Shown in pieces: positions 28,201-35,938 of a stretch of 64,000 nucleotides of DNA. The notes beneath the pieces are model-generated. The model was not told the DNA's origin. It worked only from the letters and a program-made list of their open reading frames with translations, and ran no database searches. Positions within the stretch are counted from its first letter, which is position 1. Each line of letters begins with the position of its first letter. Source of the stretch: Ascidiimonas sp046199005 (GTDB taxonomy: Bacteria > Bacteroidota > Bacteroidia > Flavobacteriales > Flavobacteriaceae); NCBI GenBank assembly GCA_046199005.1, contig CP176050.1:2294001-2358000 (forward strand), in the 5' to 3' direction. Position numbers and translations under genes: made by a program.

Positions 28201-28778
28201 CCGTAGGCAGCACCAAAAGGGGAAACGCCATACGATATGATCTTTACATTTGAGTATTTTTCAGTTTCATAAATGGCTCCGTTGGCACCATAAGTACCAC
28301 TTTTTAATAGTAGTCGTTGCCCTTCAAATACAAACCGGTCTGAATTGTCAAAATCTACAGGGTCTATATTATTGTCATGGTGTTTCGAAGATGGAATCCT
28401 GGTAATGACCGATAAACCGGAAATATTCCAGCCATAGCCTGCAAGTCCGTTCCCGGCCTGACTGTTGTAAACCAACGCCAGATCTGGCTGTACGCCGGCA
28501 ATTCCCGGCGGTACTGCCAAAGGAACCTTATAGATAGCTCCTCCGGTTAGTGAAACTGAAAGCTCTCCCATAGTTTCACTGATCTCAGCAGTGCCCGAAG
28601 AACGCGAAAGACCTTCCTGCTCTTTAGAAATGCTTGTTTCTTGTGGTACTCCCTGAAGTTTTTCTTCTTTCTGCTCTACAGCAGTGGTTTTTACGCGTTC
28701 ATAGGTAAAAGTGTCTTGTGAAATTGTCAGATTATAACCTAGTATAGCAACTAGCAATGATAAATAGAACTTTTTCAT
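22257..28778 (-). CDS. SpvB/FG-GAP/RHS-repeat polymorphic-toxin-like protein with C-terminal zincin
   Basis: A 2173-residue exported protein. Order: Sec signal (1-20); an SpvB/TcaB-like start (about 65-130: AIYKVPLAVPPGIAGVQPDL, NGLAGYGWNISGLS); FG-GAP/VCBS units with Ca-binding DxNGDGxxD (GDFNGDGLSDV, GDVNGDGKTDI, GDYNGDGKTDF, VDINGDGRTDI) up to about residue 800; many YD repeats (YDSWNRLIRATD, YNSLGRLTRKV); and the RHS core (RMYDPVLHRFLGPDNYI, NRYGYVLNNPLMYTDPSG) ending near 1859. The last 314 residues start with a Gly/Ala-rich hydrophobic stretch and end in HEFGH (2116-2120) with NEYQAD about 35 residues on, a zinc-metallopeptidase pattern. A Cys-rich segment (around CGCCDC-like positions near 27030-27060) interrupts the FG-GAP part. 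The architecture fits an RHS shell enclosing a peptidase toxin. Confidence 0.9.
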   Translation of the reverse strand: MKKFYLSLLVAILGYNLTISQDTFTYERVKTTAVEQKEEKLQGVPQETSISKEQEGLSRSSGTAEISETMGELSVSLTGGAIYKVPLAVPPGIAGVQPDLALVYNSQAGNGLAGYGWNISGLSVITRIPSSKHHDNNIDPVDFDNSDRFVFEGQRLLLKSGTYGANGAIYETEKYSNVKIISYGVSPFGAAYGPSYFKVQYPDGAVAYYGSTTNSRSRTDYALTYWQNPQGLRISYSYLLSNNGLSISTIKYGTRTTITPINTVQFIYGTRKRTEHSYVGGIRFMRKNLLKEIRMTGNGSQYRSYILAHNYTSLGYDRLTSITEKSGDNTLTHSPITFNYTNTSSSVSSTNLTYNLSVINLEQRNAEAIPLDITGNGKMDFAVFPKQGYGKDKFWVFKNIQSGSSNYAYQVNTGAFEALFPVSWLTHNNKLLTQQGLALVQNSGTTQVKFKVYSNGTTTPIYYQYEKTWSPPTYQSDLDCWEPGFDRRVPQSYISGDFNGDGLSDVVAIGKRYTRRSCNQSFGGGGPCIDPYEQEEIDNLGPTEEAYTENGITEQKQTEGPAKNGRIDEIDQPLAFGCCDCTSSTITSSKVHFINLDRRVTSGFANYAGYLSGGLKSTDRLQTGDVNGDGKTDIIHITAGKITVYTFSNSNTLQQLWSYSSSNIKNDFPILSGDYNGDGKTDFMTPIANNTYTFAVFLSTGTTYYRQQVSYPFQYKPIDWNGSSATLYGYNLIPVDINGDGRTDIIDYRTVTYNSNNNGNQTVRVYNNTHTTSSIATPTFVYGGYAYKYGNLKHYPIPIFMSSNQPNSNLDFASVSHNWVSSFSFSKDHREDVLLRSVGNNGVTHSITYDALDSAERGLDNLQVYQSNTNQTYPYVNIGVSKGTKVVTGLTRVASGTTTVKQAYSYYAGVSNVSGLGFMGFEGVAKSNWYTSYSDRIFSISKHSPQLRGATVSDYTAPYNIAFTYIPSNYINKSTYTHSSSTLSNKVFKMSTTSVVMQNRLQGTTTTKSFLYDGYNNPTRITTNYSGAGSKVENITYANSTGSTYYIGRVTKKIINRTIGSNTFSTEDQFTYSGYLVSQRKYKGNGTNFNTEAFTYDVYGNLTRKTTTPYGATSRIINFQYDTSGRFLTKSIDAEGLQTIFTYNTRTGSKLTERNPYGLTTSYLYDSWNRLIRATDYLGKQINTTYAESSNLYTVTSTASNGSSEIVKYDRLKRKTEVWNKDVMGQWVKIQYLYDKFSRVYKESEPYTGSSPTQWNETQYDFYGRVVKTIAHTGKVTNISYSGLNVTVNDGTKTVTTRKDAMGNVLSVQDPGGTVTYTYFGNGALKSTNYGGITSTITQDGWGRKTRLTDPTVGTHNYEYNGFGEVTKEINPKGTVTNTYNSLGRLTRKVISGDHTNMTINYSYDGTTKLPTYTSMTSSDGNNSNYTYTYDSYKRISTITENNPYARFIKRYTYDSHGQPYTEESEARYLSNNKVSIKKIRNYYTYGQLRGIKDHNTGASLWTITGQNARGQITTSSAGTGLVTRNTYNSYGYYTKIDVDKVTIGNPGSTTHLMDLTYSFNTQRGTLNSRTNSLFGWNENFSYDSQDRLTAFNDSGGAKSQAYDTRGRITSASRLGTFSYNGNAFQPYQLSLNSAGQSHYNNYSRQQVSYNVFRKPFEITEHGKDKATFQYNALLKRSHMFYGGLQADKLQRRYRKHYSMDGSMEITYDKNTGKTSFVTYLGGDGYTANVVWHSSQTSSSSNNYYYLHRDYQGSIMAITDTNGVVKEKRHFDAWGNIVKLTNGSGSNLSAFTITDRGYTGHEHIKSVGLINMNARMYDPVLHRFLGPDNYIQDPFNSQNYNRYGYVLNNPLMYTDPSGDFAFLGFLIAVAYGALVGAAVAAVTYTAISLITGTFSLSGLGNAVLMGAVGGAISGGLSSLGSQLISSSSAFVQSGTMNMLSEVASQVGTSLAFGEEVSFGTILGSFAGGFAGAKLGNWSGVKGGWFKNAILEVGFKSFKGAVRGGVNGFVGALVDGENAFDGLKEGAKRGAMGAAVQAVGMIGLFGATYKPSDQQLKFVKLLSAKHGVSYKDVAYRKGGAYQGVWNLLTNGKGGREVVWGRTIVTFGSKTSANTMGHEFGHIIQSMKLNGWATFQGKGIIEQLFMSNPYSTKGTNEYQADTFLVEVGGWSPYQK

Positions 28779-28812
28779 TGATTTAATTGGTTTAGGGTTG
28801 ATGATTGGTTGG

Positions 28813-29268
28813 TTATTTTTTTATGATCTTATAGGTTTCTTTAGTGCCATTGGCATAGGTTACCAGAAGCAAGTAGAAGCCAGAAGGATAGCGCTCGAAA
28901 TTTAATTGTAGCTGATTCATAGTCATAGCAACTTGAGTTGTTGAAATCAATTTATTCTGACTATTAAAAAGCGTGATCTGTTTTACTGGATTGCGCAACT
29001 TCCCTATCCATTCAACATTAAGAATATGGGTTACTGGATTGGGTGCCGCAATAAACTTTTCTGTGATCGATTGTTCAGAAGACATTTCACGAATGTTTAC
29101 AGGAATCGAATCTTTAGAACTGTTTGCAATAGTAGAGCTACAATTGAGGCAAATTCGATCTCTTAGAATTTGATTTCCTGCCTGGTCATAACTAAAAGCT
29201 AGCTTATCCTGACCATAAGTGAATACTGAAATTAACAGTAAAAGCGGGATGAGTAGTTGTGATTTCAT
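28813..29268 (-). CDS. Small T9SS-sorted protein with YD-like fragment
   Basis: A 151-residue protein with a Sec signal (MKSQLLIPLLLLISVFTYGQ). A short YD-repeat-like start follows (LAFSYDQAGNQILRDRICLN), then a linker, then a type A T9SS C-terminal sorting domain (about 70-151: AAPNPVTHILNVEWIG, ITLFNSQNKLISTTQV, ERYPSGFYLLLVTYANG, ending in YKIIKK). Nearly all of the mature protein is the sorting domain. It lies 34 bp upstream of the RHS gene on the same strand and probably begins that operon. Confidence 0.82.
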   Translation of the reverse strand: MKSQLLIPLLLLISVFTYGQDKLAFSYDQAGNQILRDRICLNCSSTIANSSKDSIPVNIREMSSEQSITEKFIAAPNPVTHILNVEWIGKLRNPVKQITLFNSQNKLISTTQVAMTMNQLQLNFERYPSGFYLLLVTYANGTKETYKIIKK

Positions 29269-29450
29269 CAGGGTTGTAATTATTTGGTTGGGTTGGGTTT
29301 ATTCATCAACATTGTAGAGTCGCTTGACGAAACCTTTGCCTTGAAATTACAACGACATACGACTTACAGAAGGATCTTTACTGCCTATGCTACCTCAGTA
29401 GTAGGAATTTACTTTGAAATTCTTAAATAAATGTGAAAAAAGCAAAAAAA

Positions 29451-29481
29451 ACTACCCTGAATTCATGGAATTCAGGGTAGT
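29451..29481 (-). terminator. Strong intrinsic terminator after the DPP III gene
   Basis: A perfect 14-bp inverted repeat (ACTACCCTGAATTC / GAATTCAGGGTAGT) with a 3-nt loop. A T run follows on the minus strand and a short one on the plus strand, so it may work both ways. It lies 34 bp beyond the dipeptidyl peptidase III stop and separates that gene from the RHS operon. Confidence 0.88.
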
Positions 29482-29514
29482 TTTTAACTTAATGAGCATT
29501 ATGAACTTATGATC

Positions 29515-31560
29515 TTATTTTAGATAATTGAACCGTTCTGAATAATCCAACATTTGAGTTTCAAAGTCTTTAGGCTGTTTAACTTCAATAGAAATAATAT
29601 TTCCGTCCGCATCGGTTTCAGGAACCAAAACGGGGTTTACAAAGCCACTATAAGGTGCTGAAGTGAATTGTTTGTTTCGTTCTAAAACCTCTGCGTGAAG
29701 CTCTTGGTCTACCTTTACACCATAACCTTCTACAAGTGCCTGAGCTGCTTCATAATCACCTTCAGACTTGATGCGCTGTGTCTCCTTAAGCAATTCTCCA
29801 AACAATTCTCTAAGGCGTACATAATCGTTGATTTTAAAGTATGTTTTCCCGTTCTTCTTTACTTTCTCTATTACGTTCTCATCGGCTCCTTTTTCAAAAA
29901 CCCAGGCAGAAACCCATTGTCTGTTACGCATATGCGCTTCCTCTACATCGGCTCCTAGTTCTAAACGGATTAACTGTGTCATCAAACCATTTCGTATATA
30001 GTTATTATAGGCTGCTTTGCCTAAATTTTCTACACTGTCTACTAATCCTAATTCTCCTAATTTGGGATCCATGAGATAGTAAAGCCCTACCAGATCTGCT
30101 CTACCCTCTTCCAGTGTTGAAGAATAGTTCTTAAGTGTTTCTTTGGTTTCACCAACTCCAGGATTTAATTTTCCGGAAGCATGACCAATTACTTCGTGCA
30201 GTGCAGTGTGTAATTTTGAAGCTAATTGACCGTATTTTTTATTTAACTCCAATTCTTCATCACTATAGGCAAATTCAGCGGTTCTACCTGAACTTCCCGC
30301 GTTGTTATAAGCATCGATAATATTGCCTAACGATACAGATTTGGAGCCAACAGCTGCCCGAATCCAATTCGCATTAGGTAAGTTAACACCGATAGGCGTG
30401 CTTGGTGAGGCATCGCCGGCTTCTCCAGCAACCGTCACTACCTTATAGCTTACCCCTACCACATTTTCTTTTTTATGCTCTGGCATGATGGTAGAATTGT
30501 CTTCAAACCATTGTGCATTTTCAGAGAGCACCGACATCTTTTCAGACATATCAAAATCTTTGATCTGAACAATGGTTTCATAAGATCCTTTATATCCTAA
30601 CGGATCGTTGTAAACTTCAATGAAACTATTTATGTAATCAATATTACCTTCGGTCGCCGCCGTCCATGCAACATTATAATCATCCCACGTTTGCAGATCT
30701 CCTGTTTTGTAGTATTCGATCAAAAGACCCAATGCATTCTTTTGAGCTTCATTTTCAGCCACTCCTCTAGCCTTCTCAAGCCATTTAATAATTTCATCAA
30801 TAGCAGGCCCGTACAAGCCTCCAGATTTGTATACCTGCTCTTTAATTTCACCATTCTCCTTAATAAGTCTTGAGTTTAGACCAAAAGAAAGAGGCTTTTC
30901 AGGATTTGGAGATACTTTGGCTTTGTAAAAGTTTGCCACATCTTCATTCGTTACATCAGGACCATAGAAATTCACCGCAGACAATGCCACATTGTCTACC
31001 CCTTTCGCCTGATTCACTTTTTTCATATCCTGATCGTTAAAAATGACCGCAAATGCTTCACCTTCAAGGGTAATATCAGTCTCCTTGAGTAAAGACTTTA
31101 AATAGTCCGCAGTAAAATCAGGTTTAATTTTATCATTAGAATAATGGTGATGTATTCCATTTGAGAACCAAAAGCGTTTAAGATACGTCTCAAAAGCTTT
31201 CCATTCATCGGTATTTCTATCACCTTTATAACTGGTAAAAATACCTTCTAATGCCTCTCGAATTTTAAGATTGTGCCGGTAATTCTGATCGTACATAATA
31301 TCTCTTCCGCTAAGACCTGCCTGTACCAGGTAGTAAACTAATTTTTGCTCCTTAAGCGTAAGGCGCTCCCATCCGGGAATTTGATATCTTAAAATTCTAA
31401 GATCGGCAAATTGATCTACAACATAATCTTTTAATTCGCCATTTTTAATAGCTGCGAACTTCTCTGCTGAAGTATCATCTTTGGCCGGTTCTTTTTTGTC
31501 AGCACATGCAAAAAGCAAAAATGCTGTCATTAATACGGTTAAAAACTTTGTGGTTTTCAT
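29515..31560 (-). CDS. Dipeptidyl peptidase III-like zinc peptidase (M49), lipoprotein
   Basis: I start it at the ATG at 31560 (681 residues). Residues upstream in the longer frame are not signal-like, whereas MKTTKFLTVLMTAFLLFAC gives a clean lipoprotein signal with Cys19. The zinc motif HEVIGH (455-460) is the M49 six-residue form HExxGH, and the third ligand lies in LEEGRADLVG (about 484). M49 enzymes release dipeptides from peptide N-termini. The lipobox implies attachment in the periplasm or outer membrane. A consensus promoter box lies upstream, and a strong terminator follows. Confidence 0.92.
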   Translation of the reverse strand: MKTTKFLTVLMTAFLLFACADKKEPAKDDTSAEKFAAIKNGELKDYVVDQFADLRILRYQIPGWERLTLKEQKLVYYLVQAGLSGRDIMYDQNYRHNLKIREALEGIFTSYKGDRNTDEWKAFETYLKRFWFSNGIHHHYSNDKIKPDFTADYLKSLLKETDITLEGEAFAVIFNDQDMKKVNQAKGVDNVALSAVNFYGPDVTNEDVANFYKAKVSPNPEKPLSFGLNSRLIKENGEIKEQVYKSGGLYGPAIDEIIKWLEKARGVAENEAQKNALGLLIEYYKTGDLQTWDDYNVAWTAATEGNIDYINSFIEVYNDPLGYKGSYETIVQIKDFDMSEKMSVLSENAQWFEDNSTIMPEHKKENVVGVSYKVVTVAGEAGDASPSTPIGVNLPNANWIRAAVGSKSVSLGNIIDAYNNAGSSGRTAEFAYSDEELELNKKYGQLASKLHTALHEVIGHASGKLNPGVGETKETLKNYSSTLEEGRADLVGLYYLMDPKLGELGLVDSVENLGKAAYNNYIRNGLMTQLIRLELGADVEEAHMRNRQWVSAWVFEKGADENVIEKVKKNGKTYFKINDYVRLRELFGELLKETQRIKSEGDYEAAQALVEGYGVKVDQELHAEVLERNKQFTSAPYSGFVNPVLVPETDADGNIISIEVKQPKDFETQMLDYSERFNYLK

Positions 31561-31586
31561 GCTTATAATTAGTTTTTTAGTAATTG

Positions 31587-31594
31587 CAAATGTA
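31587..31594 (-). promoter_or_regulatory. Bacteroidota -7 box for the DPP III gene
   Basis: The minus strand reads TACATTTG, an exact match to TAnnTTTG, 27 bp before the chosen ATG. A TTTG lies 15 bases further upstream, closer than the usual 19-20, so the -33 element is uncertain. The position supports the start at 31560. Confidence 0.5.
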
Positions 31595-31659
31595 ATTAAA
31601 TTCGCATTGCAAATCATCTTCTCTTTTCTGGTGCTGAGAGCAGATTATGGTATTTTAAA

Positions 31660-32892
31660 ATGAAAAAAATATTAATTATAGGTTTTGTGTGGCCAGAACC
31701 CAGCTCTTCGGCTGCGGGAAGACGAATGCTTGATCTCATTCGTTATTTTGCGGAACAGTCATATAAAATCACTTTTGTCTCCACCGCAAAAAAAACCGAT
31801 TTTTCAGCAGATCTTGCTACTTATGGCGTACGAACGGAAACAATCAAACTGAATGACGAATCGTTTGATCAATTTGTAATTTCTTTAAAACCGGACGTAG
31901 TATTGTTTGACCGATTTATGACAGAAGAACAGTTTGGCTGGCGGATAGCAAAATGCTGCCCGCATGCATTGCGAATACTAGATACCGAAGACCTTCATTT
32001 CCTGAGGGATGCGCGTGCAGCTTCAGTAAAAAAGTACGGAAATCTTGCGAATGTTGAACTTTACACAGATCTCTGTAAGCGGGAAATTGCCAGCATTTAT
32101 CGCTGCGATCTTAGCTTATTTATTTCTGAAGCCGAAATAGAGCTGTTGCAAAGAACATTTGAAGTTCCTTCATACCTTTTAGTATATTTTCCGCTAATAC
32201 ATTATAAATCAGAGGAAAAAGAAGAAAGAAAAAAAACCTTTATAGAAAGAAACCATTTTATTTCCATTGGAAGCTTTCGTCATGCACCTAACACAGATGC
32301 TGTGCAGCAACTCAAACATAAATTGTGGCCCGAAATAAGAAAGCAATTACCTAAGATAGAACTTCATATATATGGTTCCTATTGCACTGAAGCTATTTCA
32401 GCTCTAACCAATACTAAAGAAGGTTTTATCGTGAAAGGCAGAGCACAAAGTGTGTCCGGGATTATGGAAAAGGCAAGAGCTTATCTTGCCCCCCTGAGAT
32501 TTGGTGCTGGTATTAAGGGAAAATTAGTAGATGCGATGGAAAATGAACTTCCCGGTGTAACTACTTCAATTGGTGCCGAAGGGATAAGCGATTCTTCTTT
32601 TTGGAACGGATTTATCGCCGATGATGAAACAGATTTTATAGCTGCAGCAGTGAAATTGTATACGGACGAAAGTTTGTGGAATCGAGCAATTGAAAAGGGC
32701 CGTATATTATTGTCTGAAAAGTGCTCTAAAAAATCAGCATACGAGGCACTTTCTGAATCCCTACAGGCTGTAACCGCTGATCTTTTAGTACATCGTAAGC
32801 TTAATTTTACAGGGGCAATGCTAATGCATCATACCTTGCAAAGTACGCGCTATCTGGCAAAATACATTACCCTTAAAAACAGTATGCAATAG
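31660..32892 (+). CDS. Glycosyltransferase, GT-B fold (family 4-like)
   Basis: A 410-residue protein. The N-terminal half has the Rossmann-like MKKILIIGFVWPEPSSSAAG and SLKPDVVLFDRFMTEEQFGW. The C-terminal half has ISIGSFRHAPNTDAVQ, LHIYGSYC and the donor-binding stretch APLRFGAGIKGKLVDAME. These fit a GT-B retaining sugar transferase. The acceptor and donor are unknown, and no polysaccharide cluster surrounds it. It is convergent with glgC, 3 bp apart. Confidence 0.8.
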   Translation: MKKILIIGFVWPEPSSSAAGRRMLDLIRYFAEQSYKITFVSTAKKTDFSADLATYGVRTETIKLNDESFDQFVISLKPDVVLFDRFMTEEQFGWRIAKCCPHALRILDTEDLHFLRDARAASVKKYGNLANVELYTDLCKREIASIYRCDLSLFISEAEIELLQRTFEVPSYLLVYFPLIHYKSEEKEERKKTFIERNHFISIGSFRHAPNTDAVQQLKHKLWPEIRKQLPKIELHIYGSYCTEAISALTNTKEGFIVKGRAQSVSGIMEKARAYLAPLRFGAGIKGKLVDAMENELPGVTTSIGAEGISDSSFWNGFIADDETDFIAAAVKLYTDESLWNRAIEKGRILLSEKCSKKSAYEALSESLQAVTADLLVHRKLNFTGAMLMHHTLQSTRYLAKYITLKNSMQ

Positions 32893-32895
32893 TAT

Positions 32896-34161
32896 TTACA
32901 GTTTGAAACCGTGTGGGATGACGGCTCCCTTTTTTATGACCACTATACCATCTTTGATCGTGTATAGCTCATTATCTTCAAAAGCTTTATCGGGTCCTCC
33001 TTCAATTCTAACGTCGTTTCCAATACAGCAATTCTTATCCAGAATAACATTGGTAAGGTAGCAATGTTCGCCGATACCCATAGGTATTTTAGATGGATTA
33101 GAGGCTTGCAGTTCTTCTATATGCTGGTAATGATCACTTCCCATCATATAGGCATTACTTATGGTGGTACCTCTCCCTATTCTTGATCGAATTCCTATTA
33201 CAGATCGTTCAATGCGACTTGCATGAATGATACAACCTTCTGCAATAAGTGCTTTTTCCAATGTCGTTCCAGCGATTTTTGACGGCGGAAGCATTCTGGC
33301 ATGCGTAAAAATGCGTCTGGATTCATTAAATAAATTAAATGCCGGAATATCATCGGTAAGTCCAAGGTTTGCGGCAAAGAATGAATCGATGTTCCCGATA
33401 TCGGTCCAGTACCCTTCATATTGATAACTAATTACCTTGTTTTTTTCTATAGATTGCGGAATGATCTCTTTTCCAAAATCCATAGTTGTTGGATCATTCA
33501 TTAAATCAATCAATAAATTCTTATTGAAAATGTAGATTCCCATGGAAGCGAGGTAATGCCTGCCTTGATTTTTCATTTCATTACTCACATCAGAAGTCCA
33601 CTCTGGTAAAAGATCTGCTGATGGTTTTTCTATAAATGAAGTGATCCGTTGCTCATCATTGGTTTTTAAAATACCAAATCCTGAAGCGTCTTTTGCGTTT
33701 ACCGGAAGTGTTGCAATAGAGATGGCTGCTTCGCTTTTTATATGGTTCTCTAACATTTTATTAAAGTCCATGTCATACAATTGATCTCCAGAGAGTATCA
33801 GCGCATACTTGAAATCATGATTGAGGAAATGCTGCATACATTTTCGAACAGCATCTGCAGTGCCTTGAAACCAATTGGTGTTTTCTGGCGTTTGTTCGGC
33901 GGCAAGAATGTCTACAAAAGCTCTGCTAAAAAAACTAAAATGGTATGTGTTCTTAATGTGTTTGTTAAGCGAAGCGGAATTAAACTGTGTGAGCACATAC
34001 ATCCTGGAAATATTAGAATTCATGCAGTTAGAGATCGGAATGTCTACCAAACGGTATTTTCCGGCGATGGGTACTGCCGGTTTCGATCTTGAGCTGGTTA
34101 AAGGGGCCAATCTGGAACCCTGTCCTCCTCCTAAAATTATAGCTAGTACAGAATCACTCAT
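32896..34161 (-). CDS. glgC: Glucose-1-phosphate adenylyltransferase
   Basis: A 421-residue ADP-glucose pyrophosphorylase. Motifs are AIILGGGQGSRLAPLTSSRS, KPAVPIAGKYRLVDIPISNC, WFQGTADAVRK, ALILSGDQLYDMDF, FGILKTN, FIEKPSADLLPEW and the C-terminal left-handed beta-helix (IEGGPDKAF). It makes ADP-glucose for glycogen. It lies 2 bp after glgA, giving a two-gene operon. glgB is not in the window. Confidence 0.96.
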   Translation of the reverse strand: MSDSVLAIILGGGQGSRLAPLTSSRSKPAVPIAGKYRLVDIPISNCMNSNISRMYVLTQFNSASLNKHIKNTYHFSFFSRAFVDILAAEQTPENTNWFQGTADAVRKCMQHFLNHDFKYALILSGDQLYDMDFNKMLENHIKSEAAISIATLPVNAKDASGFGILKTNDEQRITSFIEKPSADLLPEWTSDVSNEMKNQGRHYLASMGIYIFNKNLLIDLMNDPTTMDFGKEIIPQSIEKNKVISYQYEGYWTDIGNIDSFFAANLGLTDDIPAFNLFNESRRIFTHARMLPPSKIAGTTLEKALIAEGCIIHASRIERSVIGIRSRIGRGTTISNAYMMGSDHYQHIEELQASNPSKIPMGIGEHCYLTNVILDKNCCIGNDVRIEGGPDKAFEDNELYTIKDGIVVIKKGAVIPHGFKL

Positions 34162-34163
34162 CG

Positions 34164-35588
34164 TTATTGTTTTACAGTTATTGATTGATATAAGTTTATG
34201 TAGTCTGAAGCGGTGTGCTCCCAGGAATGATCTATTTTCATTATTTGCTGGCGTATCGATTTCATTCTTTCTTCATCCATACTTAGTTTTACAGCTCTTG
34301 CCACTGAATAAGTAGCATCCCATACCGTACTTTGGTCATGACAGATCCCAAAACCACCTTCATCTCCTATATCGATCACCGTATCTTTAAGTCCGCCAGT
34401 TCTTCTCACTATTGGGATAGTCCCATATCTAAGTGCATACATTTGGTTTAGTCCGCAAGGTTCTACTCTTGAAGGCATCAACAGAAAATCTGCAGCTGCA
34501 TACATCATATGAGACAATTCTTCGTTATAGCCTATATAAGTGTTGTAACACTTTTGAAACCTTCCTCGCAAATTTTGCAAGTCATTTTCAATTTTAGCGT
34601 CTCCAGAGCCCAGAATAAGAAGGTTGATCGCATTACCAAAACGGTTTAAAGATTCATACACAATACCCGGTAATAAGTCTGCTCCTTTTTCATATACAAG
34701 CCTTCCGATAAAAACAAAAAGTGGTTTTCCCCGATCGAGATCAAATTCTTTATTTAGAAATTCTTTGTTGGCCGTTTTACCTTTTAAAACATTTTGTACT
34801 GAATAATTTTCAATAAGCATGTTATCAGTTTTCGGATCCCATACCTCAAAATCAATCCCGTTGAGAATACCTTTGCTTTTAGCAGCTTCGCTACGAAGCA
34901 AGGATTCCAAACCACCTGCCGCCATAGAAAGCTCTTTAAGATATGTTTCAGATACCGTGGTGATTTTCCATGCCGTTTTGATTGCAGTACCTAAAGAATT
35001 TATTCTTCCGTTCCAGTCTAATAAACCTATGTTCCTGTGATCAAAATCGGGTAGGTAGTTTAATTTATCATATCCAAAATCACCCTGATACTGGGCATTG
35101 TGAATACTAAATACTGTGGGTATGTGGTCAAGTTTCTTGAATTCAAAACTTTGAGAAAGCATAAATGGTATGAGACCTGTATGATGATCATGACAATGGA
35201 TGAGATCAGGAAAATCAGCTGATTGGGCGACCCATTGAAGCACTGACTTTTGAAAAGCAATAAATCGCTCAGTGTCATCTTCATATGAATATATTTGAGG
35301 ACGATCAAGCAATCCTTCTATTCTTATCAAATAAACGGTAAATCCTAAAGGGTCATCCTGTAATGATAGCAGATCAAATGATAGCTCTCTGGGGCCCAGC
35401 CAAATAATTCCTTGGTAAATACTCTTTAATTTTGCCTTTTTTACGAACTTAGTTTCATAAAAAGGCATAATTACACTGGCGTTGTGGCCCAGGTTATTTT
35501 GATATTTGGGCAAAGCTCCCACTACGTCTGCCAACCCCCCGGCTTTTGCAAGCGGGTAGCATTCGGCACTGACATGAAGTATTTGCAT
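34164..35588 (-). CDS. glgA: Glycogen synthase
   Basis: A 474-residue GT5 enzyme. The ADP-glucose-binding KAGGLADVVGALPK (residues 15-28) is near the start. HCHDHHTGLIP, SIHNAQYQGDF, GILNGIDFEVWDP, FIGRLVYEKGADLL and MPSRVEPCGLNQMYALRYG are family motifs, with the catalytic Glu in the last. It elongates alpha-1,4 glucan using ADP-glucose. It is the first gene of the glgA-glgC pair. Confidence 0.96.
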   Translation of the reverse strand: MQILHVSAECYPLAKAGGLADVVGALPKYQNNLGHNASVIMPFYETKFVKKAKLKSIYQGIIWLGPRELSFDLLSLQDDPLGFTVYLIRIEGLLDRPQIYSYEDDTERFIAFQKSVLQWVAQSADFPDLIHCHDHHTGLIPFMLSQSFEFKKLDHIPTVFSIHNAQYQGDFGYDKLNYLPDFDHRNIGLLDWNGRINSLGTAIKTAWKITTVSETYLKELSMAAGGLESLLRSEAAKSKGILNGIDFEVWDPKTDNMLIENYSVQNVLKGKTANKEFLNKEFDLDRGKPLFVFIGRLVYEKGADLLPGIVYESLNRFGNAINLLILGSGDAKIENDLQNLRGRFQKCYNTYIGYNEELSHMMYAAADFLLMPSRVEPCGLNQMYALRYGTIPIVRRTGGLKDTVIDIGDEGGFGICHDQSTVWDATYSVARAVKLSMDEERMKSIRQQIMKIDHSWEHTASDYINLYQSITVKQ

Positions 35589-35654
35589 ATATTAAACTTA
35601 GCATGGAAAATAATACTTAAATATACCCATTCTTTTAAGATCAAAAAATAAAAA

Positions 35655-35680
35655 AACCTCATAATTTGTATTATGAGGTT
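35655..35680 (-). terminator. Intrinsic terminator after the second precursor group
   Basis: An 11-bp inverted repeat AACCTCATAAT / ATTATGAGGTT with a 4-nt loop, followed on the minus strand by a T-rich run. It lies 21 bp beyond the stop of the precursor at 35702 and upstream of glgA, so it ends transcription of the two "TNE"-type peptide genes and isolates them from glgA. Confidence 0.85.
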
Positions 35681-35701
35681 TTACTTTTTCAATTGAGACA
35701 A

Positions 35702-35890
35702 CTAACAAATATAATACCCACGGGTATCACGCTCATTAGTTTGTAACGGACATCCTGCCCAGTAATTCGTTTGCGGACAAAAGCAGGTGTGGTGTGACCA
35801 TGCTGCGCCCCCTTTAATACTTGCTTTCATTGCATTTAAGTTACTTACGGTCTTTTTTTCAAGACTTAACTTTTTGATACATTTTTTCAT
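35702..35890 (-). CDS. RiPP precursor, TNE core, copy 1
   Basis: A 62-residue peptide. The leader KKLSLEKKTVSNLNAMKASI ends at a Gly-Gly-Ala (cleavage expected after GG). The core has five Cys and ends CPLQTNERDTRGYYIC. The leader matches the LxLxKKTVxxL pattern of Bacteroidota class I lanthipeptide precursors. The core's Cys with Thr/Ser fits thioether rings, but disulfides are equally possible. It is paralogous to the next gene upstream (shared LQTNExDTxGxYxxC-like end). Confidence 0.72.
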   Translation of the reverse strand: MKKCIKKLSLEKKTVSNLNAMKASIKGGAAWSHHTCFCPQTNYWAGCPLQTNERDTRGYYIC

Positions 35891-35938
35891 TGTAAAAATT
35901 TTAAGTAAGATTATTTAATGATCTTTAAATTAGAAGTG

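Noticed and set aside
29370..29415. CTACCTCAG element near 29390 as a third copy of the dispersed repeat
   Set aside because: Only nine bases match; the rest of the repeat is absent, and matches of that length are expected by chance.
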